A DNA stretch of 64,000 nt from Saccoglossus kowalevskii (Eukaryota > Hemichordata > Enteropneusta > Harrimaniidae): the NCBI RefSeq assembly GCF_000003605.2, contig NW_003152183.1, positions 1 through 64,000 of the forward strand, written 5' to 3'. The notes below the pieces were generated by a model, which saw only the letters and a list, made by a program, of their open reading frames with translations, was not told where the DNA came from and did not search any database. The position numbers and the translations under genes were made by a program. Shown piece by piece: positions 11,301 through 25,840 of this stretch (positions within the stretch are counted from its first letter, which is position 1; each line of letters opens with the position of its first letter).

Positions 11301-12972
11301 AAGTTTGAGAAAACGAAGGAAATGTTGGCGGAGTTGCTAGTTTATTTAGCCTAAGTCATTGTAATGACAACCCCGCAGTTAAATTTTGAAAGCATTGAGT
11401 AAATTTGCCGATAACGCCTCATATCGAAGCAGATTATCACAACAGTCAATCGAAATATTGACAACAAACTGTATGCAAAGTTGTAAAACTCGGTTGCGAA
11501 GTAGGTAGTTTCATTCGGGATTGTTACCTGTGATATCATATTAACAAATCCCGTAGTTGAACATTCGAAAATGTGAATAAATATTTCGTAACATGCTGTT
11601 TAATTACCGTAGTTTTATTACAAGTATGTAGAGGTCATAAGTCAATCTAGAAGATACTTGTGCAAGCGATATCGATTTAAAACATCCAAAAACATGAAAT
11701 AGCCGCAAATTCGGAATAATAATCCATGCAGCTGTGGGGTTAGGTGCTCGACAAATGTTTAAAGTAAAGCACAATCGGGCGTGGTTCGTACTTGCATGGG
11801 AGACTCCCTGACTAAACGACCTTTTGAATTTTTGTTTGTTTCAACACGCACATGGAAAAGATGTAAGGCAACGTTCCGGCACTTTTTCTTACTGTGATGT
11901 CAATCATTTATAGTAGAAAATCGAGGCATTTTTGTAACTTTTTCAATTAATGGAAAATTTTCAAATTCATTCTAATTTTCACGAACAAGTTGTGGATGCT
12001 GTCGACACGTAGTGGGTGTTACACTGTTAACGCATCCTGCAAAGTTGTTCAAAGTGATTACAAAGTTGTACAAAGTTATTGCAAATTTGGTAAATGCATT
12101 TGCATATATGACCAAGTTGTTATCATATAACAATCCACATTTGTAAAGTAGGGAAATTTAATAAAAGCCCGTTAAAAGCAGCTTATAGATATTCACATGA
12201 GGTGACTGTAAAATGTTAGAAAACAGCGTGCAAAGTTTGAAAAAACGAAGGAAATGTTGGCGGAGTTGCTAGTTTATTTAGCCTAAGTCATTGTAATGAC
12301 AACCCCGCAGTTAAATTTTGAAAGCATTGAGTAAATTTGCCGATAACGCCTCATATCGAAGAAGATTATCACAACAGTCAATCGAAATATTGACAACAAA
12401 CTGTATGCAAAGTTGTAAAAAGCGGTTGCGAAGTAGGTAGTTTCATTCGGGATTGTTACCTGTGATATCATATTAACAAGTCCCGTAGTTGAACATTCGA
12501 AAATGTGAATAAATATTTCGTAACATGCTGTTTAATTACCGTAGTTTTATTACAAGTATGTAGAGGTCATAGGTCAATCTAGAAGATACTTGTGCAAGCG
12601 ATATCGATTTAAAACATCCAAAAAACATGAAATAGCCGCAAATTCGGAATAATAATCCATGCAGCTGTGGGGTTAGGTGCTCGACAAATGTTTAAAGTAA
12701 AGCACAATCGGGCGTGGTTAGTACTTGCATGGGAGACTCCCTGACTAAACGACCTTTTGAATTTTTGTTTGTTTCAACACGCACATGGAAAAGATGTAAG
12801 GCAACGTTCCGGCACTTTTTCTTACTGTGATGTCAATCATTTATAGTAGAAAATCGAGGCATTTTTGTAACTTTTTCAATTAATGGAAAATTTTCAAATT
12901 CATTCTAATTTTCACGAACAAGTTGTGGATGCTGTCGACACGTAGTGGGTGTTACACTGTTAACGCATCCTG

Positions 12973-13013
12973 CAAAGTTGTTCAAAGTTGTACAAAGTTG
13001 TACAAAGTTATTG
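12973..13013 (+). repeat. Homogenised CAAAGTTGTA subrepeat variant
   Basis: In this unit the usual CAAAGTGATTACAAAG stretch is replaced, so that CAAAGTTGT-type subrepeats start at 12973, 12983, 12993 and 13003. The even 10-bp spacing replaces the alternating 10/11 pattern. It looks like slippage or conversion between neighbouring subrepeats within one unit. Confidence 0.6.
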
Positions 13014-13155
13014 CAAATTTGGTAAATGCATTTGCATATATGACCAAGTTGTTATCATATAACAATCCACATTTGTAAAGTAGGGAAATTTAATAAAAGC
13101 CCGTTAAAAGCAGCTTATAGATATTCACATGAGGTGACTGTAAAATGTTAGAAAA

Positions 13156-16100
13156 CACGCTGTGCAATGTTTGAAAAATCGAAGAAAATGTTGGCGGAGT
13201 TGCTAGTTTATTTAGCCTAAGTCATTGTAATGACAACCCCGCAGTTAAATTTGGAAAGCATTGAGTAAATTTGCCGATAACGCCTCATATCTAAGCAGAT
13301 TATCATAACAGTCAATCGAAATATTGACAACAAACTGTATGCAAAGTTGTAAAACGCGGTTGCGAAGTAGGTAGTTTCATTCGGGATTGTTACCTGTGAT
13401 ATCATATTAACAAGTCCCGTAGTTGAACATTCGAAAATGTGAATAAATATTCGTAACATGCTGTTTAATTACCGTAGTTTTATTACAAGTATGTAGAGGT
13501 CATAGGTCAATCTAGAAGACACTTGTGCAAGCGATATCGATTTAAAACATCCAAAAACATGAAATAGCCGTAAATTCGGAATAATAATCCATGCAGCTGT
13601 GGGGTTGGGCGCTCGACAAATGTTCAAAGTAAAGCACAATCGGGCATGATTAGTACTTGCATGGGAGACTCCCTGACTAAACGACCTTTTGAATTTTTGT
13701 TTGTTTCAACACGCACATGGAAAAGATGTAAGGCAACGTTCTGGCACTTTTTCTTACTGTGATGTCAATCATTTATAGTAGAAAATCGAGGCATTTTTGT
13801 AACTTTTTCAATTAATGGAAAATTTTCAAATTCGTTCTAATTTTCACGAACAAGTTGTGGATGCTGTTGGCACGTAGTGGGTGTTACACTGTTAACGCAT
13901 CCTGCAAAGTTGTTCAAAGTGATTACAAAGTTGTACAAAGTTATTGCAAATTTGGTAAATGCATTTGCATATATGACCAAGTTGTTATCATATAACAGTC
14001 CACATTTGTAAAGTAGGGAAATTTAATAAAAGCCCGTTAAAAGCAGCTTATAGATATTCACATGAGGTGACTGTAAAATGTTAGAAAACAGCGTGCAATG
14101 TTTGAAAAATCGAAGGAAATGTTGGCGGAGTTGCTAGTTTATTTAGCCTAAGTCATTGTAATGACAACCCCGCAGTTAAATTTGGAAAGCATTGAGTAAA
14201 TTTGCCGATAACGCCTCATATCTAAGCAGATTATCACAACAGTCAATCGAAATATTGACAACAAACTGTATGCAAAGTTGTAAAACGCGGTTGCGAAGTA
14301 GGTAGCTTCATTCGGGATTGTTACCTGTGATATCATATTAACAAGTCCCGTAGTTGAACATTCGAAAATGTGAATAAATATTCGTAACATGCTGTTTAAT
14401 TACCGTAGTTTTATTACAAGTATGTAGAGGTCATAGGTCAATCTAGAAGATACTTGTGCAAGCGATATTGATTTAAAACATCCCAAAACATGAAATAGCC
14501 GCAAATTCGGAATAATAATCCATTCAGCTGTGGGGTTAGGCGCTCGACAAATGTTTAAAGTAAAGCACAATCGGGCGTGATTAGTACTTGCATGGGAGAC
14601 TCCCTGACTAAACGACCTTTTGAATTTTTGTTTGTTTCAACACGCACATGGAAAAGATGTAAGGCAACGTTCCGGCACTTTTTCTTACTGTGATGTCAAT
14701 CATTTATAGTAGAAAATCGAGGCATTTTTGTAACTTTTTCAATTAATGGAAAATTTTCAAATTCGTTCTAATTTTCACGAACAAGTTGTGGATGCTGTTG
14801 GCACGTAGTGGGTGTTACACTGTTAACGCATCCTGCAAAGTTGTTCAAAGTGATTACAAAGTTGTACAACGTTATTGAAAATTTGGTAAATGCATTTGCA
14901 TATATGACCAAGTTGTTATCATATAACAGTCCGCATTTGTAAAGTAGGGAAATTTAATAAAAGCCCGTTAAAAGCAGCTTATAGATATTCACATGAGGTG
15001 ACTGTAAAATGTTAGAAAACAGCGTGCAATGTTTGAAAAATCGAAGGAAATGTTGGCGGAGTTGCTAGTTTATTTAGCCTAAGTCATTGTAATGACAACC
15101 CCGCAGTTAAATTTGGAAAGCATTGAGTAAATTTGCCGATAACGCCTCATATCTAAGCAGATTATCACAACAGTCAATCGAAATATTGACAACAAACTGT
15201 ATGCAAAGTTGTAAAACGCGGTTGCGAAGTAGGTAGTTTCATTCGGGATTGTTACCTGTGATATCATATTAACAAGTCCCGTAGTTGAACATTCGAAAAT
15301 GTGAATAAATATTCGTAACATGCTGTTTAATTACCGTAGTTTTATTACAAGTATGTAGAGGTCATAGGTCAATCTAGAAGATACTTGTGCAAGTGATATC
15401 GATTTAAAACATCCAAAAACATGAAATAGCCGCAAATTCGGAATAATAATCCATTCAGCTGTGGGGTTAGGCGCTCGACAAATGTTTAAAGTAAAGCACA
15501 ATCGGGCGTGATTAGTACTTGCATGGGAGACTCCCTGACTAAACGACCTTTTGAATTTTTGTTTGTTTCAACACGCACATGGAAAAGATGTCAGGCAACG
15601 TTCCGGCACTTTTTCTTACTGTGATGTCAATCATTTATAGTAGAAAATCGAGGCATTTTTGTAACTTTTTCAATTAATGGAAAATTTTCAAATTCGTTCT
15701 AATTTTCACGAACAAGTTGTGGATGCTGTTGGCACGTAGTGGGTGTTACACTGTTAACGCATCCTGCAAAGTTGTTCAAAGTGATTACAAAGTTGTACAA
15801 AGTTATTGCAAATTTGGTAAATGCATTTGCATATATGACCAAGTTGTTATCATATAACAGTCCACATTTGTAAAGTAAGGACATTTAATAAAAGCCCGTT
15901 AAAAGCAGCTTATAGATATTCACATGAGGTGACTGTAAAATGTTAGAAAACAGCGTGCAATGTTTGAAAAATCGAAGGAAATGTTGGCGGAGTTGCTAGT
16001 TTATTTAGCCTAAGTCATTGTAATGACAACCCCGCAGTTAAATTTGGAAAGCATTGAGTAAATTTGCCGATAACGCCTCATATCGAAGCAGATTATCACA

Positions 16101-19100
16101 ACAGTCAATCGAAATATTGACAACAAACTGTATGCAAAGTTGTAAAACGCGGTTGCGAAGTAGGTAGTTTCATTCGGGATTGTTACCTGTGATATCATAT
16201 TAACAAGTCCCGTAGTTGAACATTCGAAAATGTGAATAAATATTCGTAACATGCTGTTTAATTACCGTAGTTTTATTACAAGTATGTAGAGGTCATAGGT
16301 CAATCTAGAAGATACTTGTGCAAGCGATATTGATTTAAAACATCCCAAAACATGAAATAGCCGCAAATTCGGAATAATAATCCATTCAGCTGTGGGGTTA
16401 GGCGCTCGACAAATGTTTAAAGTAAAGCACAATCGGGCGTGATTAGTACTTGCATGGGAGACTCCCTGACTAAACGACCTTTTGAATTTTTGTTTGTTTC
16501 AACACGCACATGGAAAAGATGTAAGGCAACGTTCCGGCACTTTTTCTTACTGTGATGTCAATCATTTATAGTAGAAAATCGAGGCATTTTTGTAACTTTT
16601 TCAATTAATGGAAAATTTTCAAATTCGTTCTAATTTTCACGAACAAGTTGTGGATGCTGTTGGCACGTAGTGGGTGTTACACTGTTAACGCATCCTGCAA
16701 AGTTGTTCAAAGTGATTACAAAGTTGTACAAAGTTATTGCAAATTTGGTAAATGCATTTGCATATATGACCAAGTTGTTATCATATAACAGTCCACATTT
16801 GTAAAGTAGGGAAATTTAATAAAAGCCCGTTAAAAGCAGCTTATAGATATTCACATGAGGTGACTGTAAAATGTTAGAAAACAGCGTGCAATGTTTGAAA
16901 AATCGAAGGAAATGTTGGCGGAGTTGCTAGTTTATTTAGCCTAAGTCATTGTAATGACAACCCCGCAGTTAAATTTGGAAAGCATTGAGTAAATTTGCCG
17001 ATAACGCCTCATATCTAAGCAGATTATCACAACAGTCAATCGAAATATTGACAACAAACTGTATGCAAAGTTGTAAAACGCGGTTGCGAAGTAGGTAGCT
17101 TCATTCGGGATTGTTACCTGTGATATCATATTAACAAGTCCCGTAGTTGAACATTCGAAAATGTGAATAAATATTCGTAACATGCTGTTTAATTACCGTA
17201 GTTTTATTACAAGTATGTAGAGGTCATAGGTCAATCTAGAAGATACTTGTGCAAGTGATATCGATTTAAAACATCCAAAAACATGAAATAGCCGCAAATT
17301 TGGAATAATAATCCATTCAGCTGTGGGGTTAGACGCTCGACAAATGTTTAAAGTAAAGCACAATCGGGCGTGATTAGTACTTGCATGGGAGACTCCCTGA
17401 CTAAACGACCTTTTGAATTTTTGTTTGTTTCAACACGCACATGGAAAAGATGTAAGGCAACGTTCCGGCACTTTTTCTTACTGTGATGTCAATCATTTAT
17501 AGTAGAAAATCGAGGCATTTTTGTAACTTTTTCAATTAATGGAAAATTTTCAAATTCGTTCTAATTTTCACGAACAAGTTGTGGATGCTGTTGGCACGTA
17601 GTGGGTGTTACACTGTTAACGCATCCTGCAAAGTTGTTCAAAGTGATTACAAAGTTGTACAAAGTTATTGCAAATTTGGTAAATGCATTTGCATATATGA
17701 CCAAGTTGTTATCATATAACAGTCCACATTTGTAAAGTAGGGAAATTTAATAAAAGCCCGTTAAAAGCAGCTTATAGATATTCACATGAGGTGACTGTAA
17801 AATGTTAGAAAACAGCGTGCAATGTTTGAAAAATCGAAGGAAATGTTGGCGGAGTTGCTAGTTTATTTAGCCTAAGTCATTGTAATGACAACCCCGCAGT
17901 TAAATTTGGAAAGCATTGAGTAAATTTGCCGATAACGCCTCATATCTAAGCAGATTATCACAACAGTCAATCGAAATATTGACAACAAACTGTATGCAAA
18001 GTTGTAAAACGCGGTTGCGAAGTAGGTAGTTTCATTCGGGATTGTTACCTGTGATATCATATTAACAAGTCCCGTAGTTGAACATTCGAAAATGTGAATA
18101 AATATTCGTAACATGCTGTTTAATTACCGTAGTTTTATTACAAGTATGTAGAGGTCATAGGTCAATCTAGAAGATACTTGTGCAAGCGATATTGATTTAA
18201 AACATCCCAAAACATGAAATAGCCGCAAATTCGGAATAATAATCCATTCAGCTGTGGGGTTAGGCGCTCGACAAATGTTTAAAGTAAAGCACAATCGGGC
18301 GTGATTAGTACTTGCATGGGAGACTCCCTGACTAAACGACCTTTTGAATTTTTGTTTGTTTCAACACGCACATGGAAAAGATGTAAGGCAACGTTCCGGC
18401 ACTTTTTCTTACTGTGATGTCAATCATTTATAGTAGAAAATCGAGGCATTTTTGTAACTTTTTCAATTAATGGAAAATTTTCAAATTCGTTCTAATTTTC
18501 ACGAACAAGTTGTGGATGCTGTTGGCACGTAGTGGGTGTTACACTGTTAACGCATCCTGCAAAGTTGTTCAAAGTGATTACAAAGTTGTACAACGTTATT
18601 GAAAATTTGGTAAATGCATTTGCATATATGACCAAGTTGTTATCATATAACAGTCCACATTTGTAAAGTAGGGAAATTTAATAAAAGCCCGTTAAAAGCA
18701 GCTTATAGATATTCACATGAGGTGACTGTAAAATGTTAGAAAACAGCGTGCAATGTTTGAAAAATCGAAGGAAATGTTGGCGGAGTTGCTAGTTTATTTA
18801 GCCTAAGTCATTGTAATGACAACCCCGCAGTTAAATTTGGAAAGCATTGAGTAAATTTGCCGATAACGCCTCATATCTAAGTAGATTATCACAACAGTCA
18901 ATCGAAATATTGACAACAAACTGTATGCAAAGTTGTAAAACGCGGTTGCGAAGTAGGTAGTTTCATTCGGGATTGTTACCTGTGATATCATATTAACATG
19001 TCCCGTAGTTGAACATTCGAAAATGTGAATAAATATTCGTAACATGCTGTTTAATTACCGTAGTTTTATTACAAGTATGTAGAGGTCATAGGTCAATCTA

Positions 19101-19965
19101 GAAGATACTTGTGCAAGCGATATTGATTTAAAACATCCCAAAACATGAAATAGCCGCAAATTCGGAATAATAATCCATTCAGCTGTGGGGTTAGGCGCTC
19201 GACAAATGTTTAAAGTAAAGCACAATCGGGCGTGATTAGTACTTGCATGGGAGACTCCCTGACTAAACGACCTTTTGAATTTTTGTTTGTTTCAACACGC
19301 ACATGGAAAAGATGTAAGGCAACGTTCCGGCACTTTTTCTTACTGTGATGTCAATCATTTATAGTAGAAAATCGAGGCATTTTTGTAACTTTTTCAATTA
19401 ATGGAAAATTTTCAAATTCGTTCTAATTTTCACGAACAAGTTGTGGATGCTGTTGGCACGTAGTGGGTGTTACACTGTTAACGCATCCTGCAAAGTTGTT
19501 CAAAGTGAGTACAAAGTTGTACAAAGTTATTGCAAATTTGGTAAATGCATTTGCATATATGACCAAGTTGTTATCATATAACAGTCCACATTTGTAAAGT
19601 AGGGAAATTTAATAAAAGCCCGTTAAAAGCAGCTTATAGATATTCACATGAGGTGACTGTAAAATGTTAGAAAACAGCGTGCAATGTTTGAAAAATCGAA
19701 GGAAATGTTGGCGGAGTTGCTAGTTTATTTAGCCTAAGTCATTGTAATGACAACCCCGCAGTTAAATTTGGAAAGCATTGAGTAAATTTGCCGATAACGC
19801 CTCATATCTAAGCAGATTATCACAACAGTCAATCGAAATATTGACAACAAACTGTATGCAAAGTTGTAAAACGCGGTTGCGAAGTAGGTAGTTTCATTCG
19901 GGATTGTTACCTGTGATATCATATTAACAAGTCCCGTAGTTGAACATTCGAAAATGTGAATAAAT
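13156..19965 (+). repeat. Array patch, subfamily C units
   Basis: Units anchored 13217 to 19734. Marks are CAATGTTTGAAAAATCG, AAATTTGGAAAGC, AAATATTCGTAAC (one T fewer), CCATTCAGCTG, GCGCTCGAC, GTGATTAGTAC and ATAACAGTCC. The units are very alike, and seven successive spacings between 13217 and 19734 are exactly 931. The missing T lengthens a chance reverse-strand ORF here. The last unit switches to subfamily A at about 19966. Confidence 0.8.
13608..13690 (+). pseudogene. 5S rRNA-derived segment, subfamily C copy
   Basis: This C-subfamily version reads GGGCATGATTAG where B units have GGGCGTGGTTAG. Most C units have GGGCGTGATTAG. The change falls in the intermediate-element region of the 5S internal promoter. 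Box C-like sequence and the following T-run are unchanged. The C units also have GCGCTCGAC instead of GTGCTCGAC at the start of the block. Confidence 0.75.
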
Positions 19966-21420
19966 ATTTCGTAACATGCTGTTAAATTACCGTAGTTTTA
20001 CTCCAAGTATGTAGAGGTCATAGGTCAATCTAGAAGATACTTGTGCAAGCGATATCGATTTAAAACATCCAAAAACATGAAATAGCCGCAAATTCGGAAT
20101 AATAATCCATGCAGCTGTGGGGTTAGGTGCTCGACAAATGTTTAAAGTAAAGCACAATCGGGCGTGGTTAGTACTTGCATGGGAGACTCCCTGACTAAAC
20201 GACCTTTTGAAATTTGTTTTTGTTTCAACACGCACATGGAAAAGATGTAAGGCAACGTTCCGGCACTTTTTCTTACTGTGATGTCAATCATTTATAGTAG
20301 AAAATTGAGGCATTTTTGTAACTTTTTTAATTAATGGAAAATTTTCAAATTCGTTCTAATTTTCATGAACAAGTTGTGGATGCTGTCGGCACGTAGTGGG
20401 TGTTACACTGTTGACCCATCGTGCAAAGTTGTTCAAAGTGATTACAAAGTTGTACAAAGTTATTGCAAATTTGGTAAATGCATTTACATATATGACCAAG
20501 TTGTTAGCATATAAGAATCCACATTTGTAAAGTAGGGAAATTTATTAAAAGCCCGTTAAAAGCAGCTTATAGATATTCACATGAGGTGACTGTAAAATGT
20601 TAGAAAACAGTGTGCAAAGTTTGAAAAAATGAAGGAAATGTTGGCGGAGTTGCTAGTTTATTTAGCCTAAGTCATTGTAATGACAACCCCGCAGTTAAAT
20701 TTTGAAAGCATTGAGTAAATTTTCCGATAACGCCTCATATCGTAAGCAGATTATCACAACAGCCAATCGAAATATCAACAACAAACTGTAGACAAAGTTG
20801 TAAAAAGCGGTTGCAAAGTAGCTAGTTTCATTCGGGATTGTTACCTGTGATATCATATTAACAAGTCCCGTAGTTGAACATTCGAAAATGTGAATAAATA
20901 TTTCGTAACATGCTGTTAAATTACCGTAGTTTTACTCCAAGTATGTAGAGGTCATAGGTCAATGTAGAAGATACTTGTGCAAGCGATATCGATTTAAAAC
21001 ATCCAAAAACATGAAATAGCCGCAAATTCGGAATAATAATCCATGCAGCTGTGGGGTTAGATGCTCGACAAATGTTTAAAGTAAAGCACAATCGGGCGTG
21101 GTTAGTACTTGCATGGGAGACTTCCTGACTAATCGACCTTTTGAAATTTGTTTTTGTTTCAACACGCACATGGAAAAGATTTAAGGCAACGTTCCGGAAC
21201 TTTTTCTTACTGTGATGTCAATCATTTATAGTAGAAAATCGAGGCATTTTTGTAACTTTTTTAATTAATGGAAAATTTTAAAATTCGTTCTAATTTTCAC
21301 GAACAAGTTGTGGATGCTGTCGGCACGTAGTGGGTGTTACACTGTTGACGCATCGTGCAAAGTTGTTCAAAGTGATTACAAAGTTGTACAAAGTTATTGC
21401 AAATTTGGTAAATGCATTTG
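19966..21420 (+). repeat. Array patch, subfamily A-like units
   Basis: This covers the end of the unit anchored at 19734 and the unit at 20667. A-type CTCCAAGTATG and TTTTTTAATTAATG return. The unit at 20667 carries a private block, GCCAATCGAAATATC and CTGTAGACAAAG, found again only in the unit at 48609. Confidence 0.75.
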
Positions 21421-22440
21421 CATATATGACCAAGTTGTTATCATATAAAAATCCACATTTGTAAAGTAGGGAAATTTAATAAAAGCCCGTTAAAAGCAGA
21501 TTATAGATATTCACATGAGGTGACTGTAAAATGTTAGAAAACAGCGTGCAAAGTTTGAAAAAACGAAGGAAATGTTGGCGGAGTTGCTAGTTTATTTAGC
21601 CTAAGTCATTGTAATGACAACCCCGCAGTTAAATTTTGAAAGCATTGAGTAAATTTGCCGATAACGCCACATATCGAAGCAGATTATCACAACAGTCAAT
21701 CGAAATATTGACAACAAACTGTATGCAAAGTTGTAAAAAGCGGATGCGAAGTAGGTAGTTTCATTCGGGATTGTTACCTGTGATATCATATTAACAAGTC
21801 CCGTAGTTGAACATTCGAAAATGTGAATAAATATTTCGTAACATGCTGTTTAATTACCGTAGTTTTATTACAAGTATGTAGAAGTCATAGGTCAATCTAG
21901 AAGATACTTGTGCAAGCGATATCGATTTAAAACATCCAAAAACATGAAATAGCCGCAAATTCGGAATAATAATCCATGCAGCTGTGGGGTTAGGTGCTCG
22001 ACAAATGTTTAAAGTAAAGCACAATCGGGCGTGGTTAGTACTTGCATGGGAGACTCCCTGACTAAACGACCTTTTGAATTTTTGTTTGTTTCAACACGCA
22101 CATGAAAAAGATGTAAGGCAACGTTCCGGCACTTTTTCTTTCTGTGATGTCAATCATTTATAGTAGAAAATCGATGCATTTTTGTAACTTTTTCAATTAA
22201 TGGAAAATTTTCAAATTCATTCTAATTTTCACGAACAAGTTGTGGATGCTGTCGACACGTAGTGGGTGTTACACTGTTAACGCATCCTGCAAAGTTGTTC
22301 AAAGTGATTACAAAGTTGTACAAAGTTATAGCAAATTTTGTAAATGCATTTGCATATATGACCAAGTTGTTATCATATAACAATCCACATTTGTAAAGTA
22401 GGGAAATTTAATAAAAGCCCGTTAAAAGCAGCTTATAGAT
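21421..22440 (+). repeat. Array patch, single subfamily B unit
   Basis: The unit anchored at 21601 shares linked variants with those at 2963 and 53270: CGCCACATATCG, GTAGAAGTCATAGG, CATGAAAAAGATG and ATCGATGCATTT. These units lie 20 and 34 repeats away. Confidence 0.75.
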
Positions 22441-25400
22441 ATTCACATGAGTGACTGTAAAATGTAGAAAACAGCGTGCAAAGTTTGAAAAATCGAAGGA
22501 AATGTTGGCGGAGTTGCTAGTTTATTTAGCTAAGTCATTGTAATGACAACCCCGCAGTTAAATTTGGAAAGCATTGAGTAAATTTGCCGATAACGCCTCA
22601 TATCTAAGTAGATTATCACAACAGTCAATCGAAATATTGACAACAAACTGTATGCAAAGTTGTAAAACGCGGTTGCGAAGTAGGTAGTTTCATTCGGGAT
22701 TGTTACCTGTGATATCATATTAACATGTCCCGTAGTTGAACATTCGAAAATGTGAATAAAATTCGTAACATGCTGTTTAATTACCGTAGTTTTATTACAA
22801 GTATGTAGAGGTCATAGGTCAATCTAGAAGATACTTGTGCAAGCGATATCGATTTAAAACATCCCAAAACATGAAATAGCCGCAAATTCGGAATAATAAT
22901 CCATTCAGCTGTGGGGTTAGGCGCTCGACAAATGTTTAAAGTAAAGCACAATCGGGCGTGATTAGTACTTGCATGGGAGACTCCCTGACTAAACGACCTT
23001 TTGAATTTTTGTTTGTTTCAACACGCACATGGAAAAGATGTAAGGCAACGTTCCGGCACTTTTTCTTACTGTGATGTCAATCATTTATAGTAGAAAATCG
23101 AGGCATTTTTGTAACTTTTTCAATTAATGGAAAATTTTCAAATTCGTTCTAATTTTCACGAACAAGTTGTGGATGCTGTTGGCACGTAGTGGGTGTTACA
23201 CTGTTAACGCATCCTGCAAAGTTGTTCAAAGTGATTACAAAGTTGTACAAAGTTATTGCAAATTTGGTAAATGCATTTGCATATATGACCAAGTTGTTAT
23301 CATATAACAGTCCACATTTGTAAAGTAAGGACATTTAATAAAAGCCCGTTAAAAGCAGCTTATAGATATTCACATGAGGTGACTGTAAAATGTTAGAAAA
23401 CAGCGTGCAATGTTTGAAAAATCGAAGGAAATGTTGGCGGAGTTGCTAGTTTATTTAGCCTAAGTCATTGTAATGACAACCCCGCAGTTAAATTTGGAAA
23501 GCATTGAGTAAATTTGCCGATAACGCCTCATATCGAAGCAGATTATCACAACAGTCAATCGAAATATTGACAACAAACTGTATGCAAAGTTGTAAAACGC
23601 GGTTGCGAAGTAGGTAGTTTCATTCGGGATTGTTACCTGTGATATCATATTAACAAGTCCCGTAGTTGAACATTCGAAAATGTGAATAAATATTCGTAAC
23701 ATGCTGTTTAATTACCGTAGTTTTATTACAAGTATGTAGAGGTCATAAGTCAATCTAGAAGATACTTGTGCAAGCGATATCGATTTAAAACATCCAAAAA
23801 CATGAAATAGCCGCAAATTCGGAATAATAATCCATTCAGCTGTGGGGTTGGGCGCTCGACAAATGTTTAAAGTAAAGCACAATCGGGCGTGATTAGTACT
23901 TGCATGGGAGACTCCCTGACTAAACGACCTTTTGAATTTTTGTTTGTTTCAACACGCACATGGAAAAGATGTCAGGCAACGTCCGGCACTTTTTCTTACT
24001 GTGATGTCAATCATTTATAGTAGAAAATCGAGGCATTTTTGTAACTTTTTCAATTAATGGAAAATTTTCAAATTCGTTCTAATTTTCACGAACAAGTTGT
24101 GGATGCTGTTGGCACGTAGTGGGTGTTACACTGTTAACGCATCCTGAAAAGTTGTTCAAAGTGATTACAAAGTTGTACAAAGTTATTGCAAATTTGGTAA
24201 ATGCATTTGCATATATGACCAAGTTGTTATCATATAACAGTCCACATTTGTAAAGTAGGGAAATTTAATAAAAGCCCGTTAAAAGCAGCTTATAGATATT
24301 CACATGAGGTGACTGTAAAATGTTAGAAAACAGCGTGCAATGTTTGAAAAATCGAAGGAAATGTTGGCGGAGTTGCTAGTTTATTTAGCCTAAGTCATTG
24401 TAATGACAACCCCGCAGTTAAATTTGGAAAGCATTGAGTAAATTTGCCGATAACGCCTCATATCGAAGCAGATTATCACAACAGTCAATCGAAATATTGA
24501 CAACAAACTGTATGCAAAGTTGTAAAATGCGGTTGCGAAGTAGGTAGTTTCATTCGGGATTGTTACCTGTGATATCATATTAACAAGTCCCGTAGTTGAA
24601 CATTCGAAAATGTGAATAAATATTCGTAACATGCTGTTTAATTACCGTAGTTTTATTACAAGTATGTAGAGGTCATAGGTCAATCTAGAAGATACTTGTG
24701 CAAGTGATATCGATTTAAAACATCCAAAAACATGAAATAGCCGCAAATTCGGAATAATAATCCATTCAGCTGTGGGGTTAGGCGCTCGACAAATGTTTAA
24801 AGTAAAGCACAATCGGGCGTGATTAGTACTTGCATGGGAGAGTCCCTGACTAAACGACCTTTTGAATTTTTGTTTGTTTCAACACGCACATGGAAAAGAT
24901 GTAAGGCAACGTTCCGGCACTTTTTCTTACTGTGATGTCAATCATTTATAGTAGAAAATCGAGGCATTTTTGTAACTTTTTCAATTAATGGAAAATTTTC
25001 AAATTCGTTCTAATTTTCACGAACAAGTTGTGGATGCTGTTGGCACGTAGTGGGTGTTACACTGTTAACGCATCCTGCAAAGTTGTTCAAAGTGATTACA
25101 AAGTTGTACAAAGTTATTGCAAATTTGGTAAATGCATTTGCATATATGACCAAGTTGTTATCATATAACAGTCCACATTTGTAAAGTAGGGAAATTTAAT
25201 AAAAGCCCGTTAAAAGCAGCTTATAGATATTCACATGAGGTGACTGTAAAATGTTAGAAAACAGCGTGCAATGTTTGAAAAATCGAAGGAAATGTTGGCG
25301 GAGTTGCTAGTTTATTTAGCCTAAGTCATTGTAATGACAACCCCGCAGTTAAATTTGGAAAGCATTGAGTAAATTTGCCGATAACGCCTCATATCGAAGC

Positions 25401-25840
25401 AGATTATCACAACAGTCAATCGAAATATTGACAACAAACTGTATGCAAAGTTGTAAAATGCGGTTGCGAAGTAGGTAGTTTCATTCGGGATTGTTACTTG
25501 TGATATCATATTAACAAGTCCCGTAGTTGAACATTCGAAAATGTGAATAAATATTCGTAACATGCTGTTTAATTACCGTAGTTTTATTACAAGTATGTAG
25601 AGGTCATAGGTCAATCTAGAAGATACTTGTGCAAGTGATATCGATTTAAAACATCCAAAAACATGAAATAGCCGCAAATTCGGAATAATAATCCATTCAG
25701 CTGTGGGGTTAGGCGCTCGACAAATGTTTAAAGTAAAGCACAATCGGGCGTGATTAGTACTTGCATGGGAGAGTCCCTGACTAAACGACCTTTTGAATTT
25801 TTGTTTGTTTCAACACGCACATGGAAAAGATTTAAGGCCA
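22441..25840 (+). repeat. Array patch, subfamily C units
   Basis: Units anchored 22530, 23460, 24390 and 25321. The first contains several short deletions (22448-22765), among them CATGAGTGAC, AATGTAGAAA and TTAGCTAAGTC. The unit at 22530 matches that at 45808 in private variants (CTAAGTAGATT, ACATGTCCCG, GAATAAAATTCG). Confidence 0.78.

Larger units (their letters stand above)
1556..13155 (+). repeat. Array patch, subfamily B units
   Basis: About twelve units, anchored 2030 to 12283. Marks are AAATTTTGAAAGC, GAGTAAATTTGCC, TATCGAAGCAG, TTATTACAAGTATG, TTTTGAATTTTTG and ATAACAATCC. Units anchored at 7621 and 8553 form a sub-lineage with GCGAATTGGGTAG and AGTTTTAGTACAAG. Those at 9485 and 10418 share CATTCTGGATTG. 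No gene is seen here. Confidence 0.8.

Noticed and set aside
15699-15884. Identical 61-codon reverse ORFs at 15699-15884, 23149-23334 and 55756-55941
   Set aside because: They are opened by one shared variant (AAGTAAGGACATTTAAT) copied with the unit. The identity reflects recent copying, not a conserved protein.
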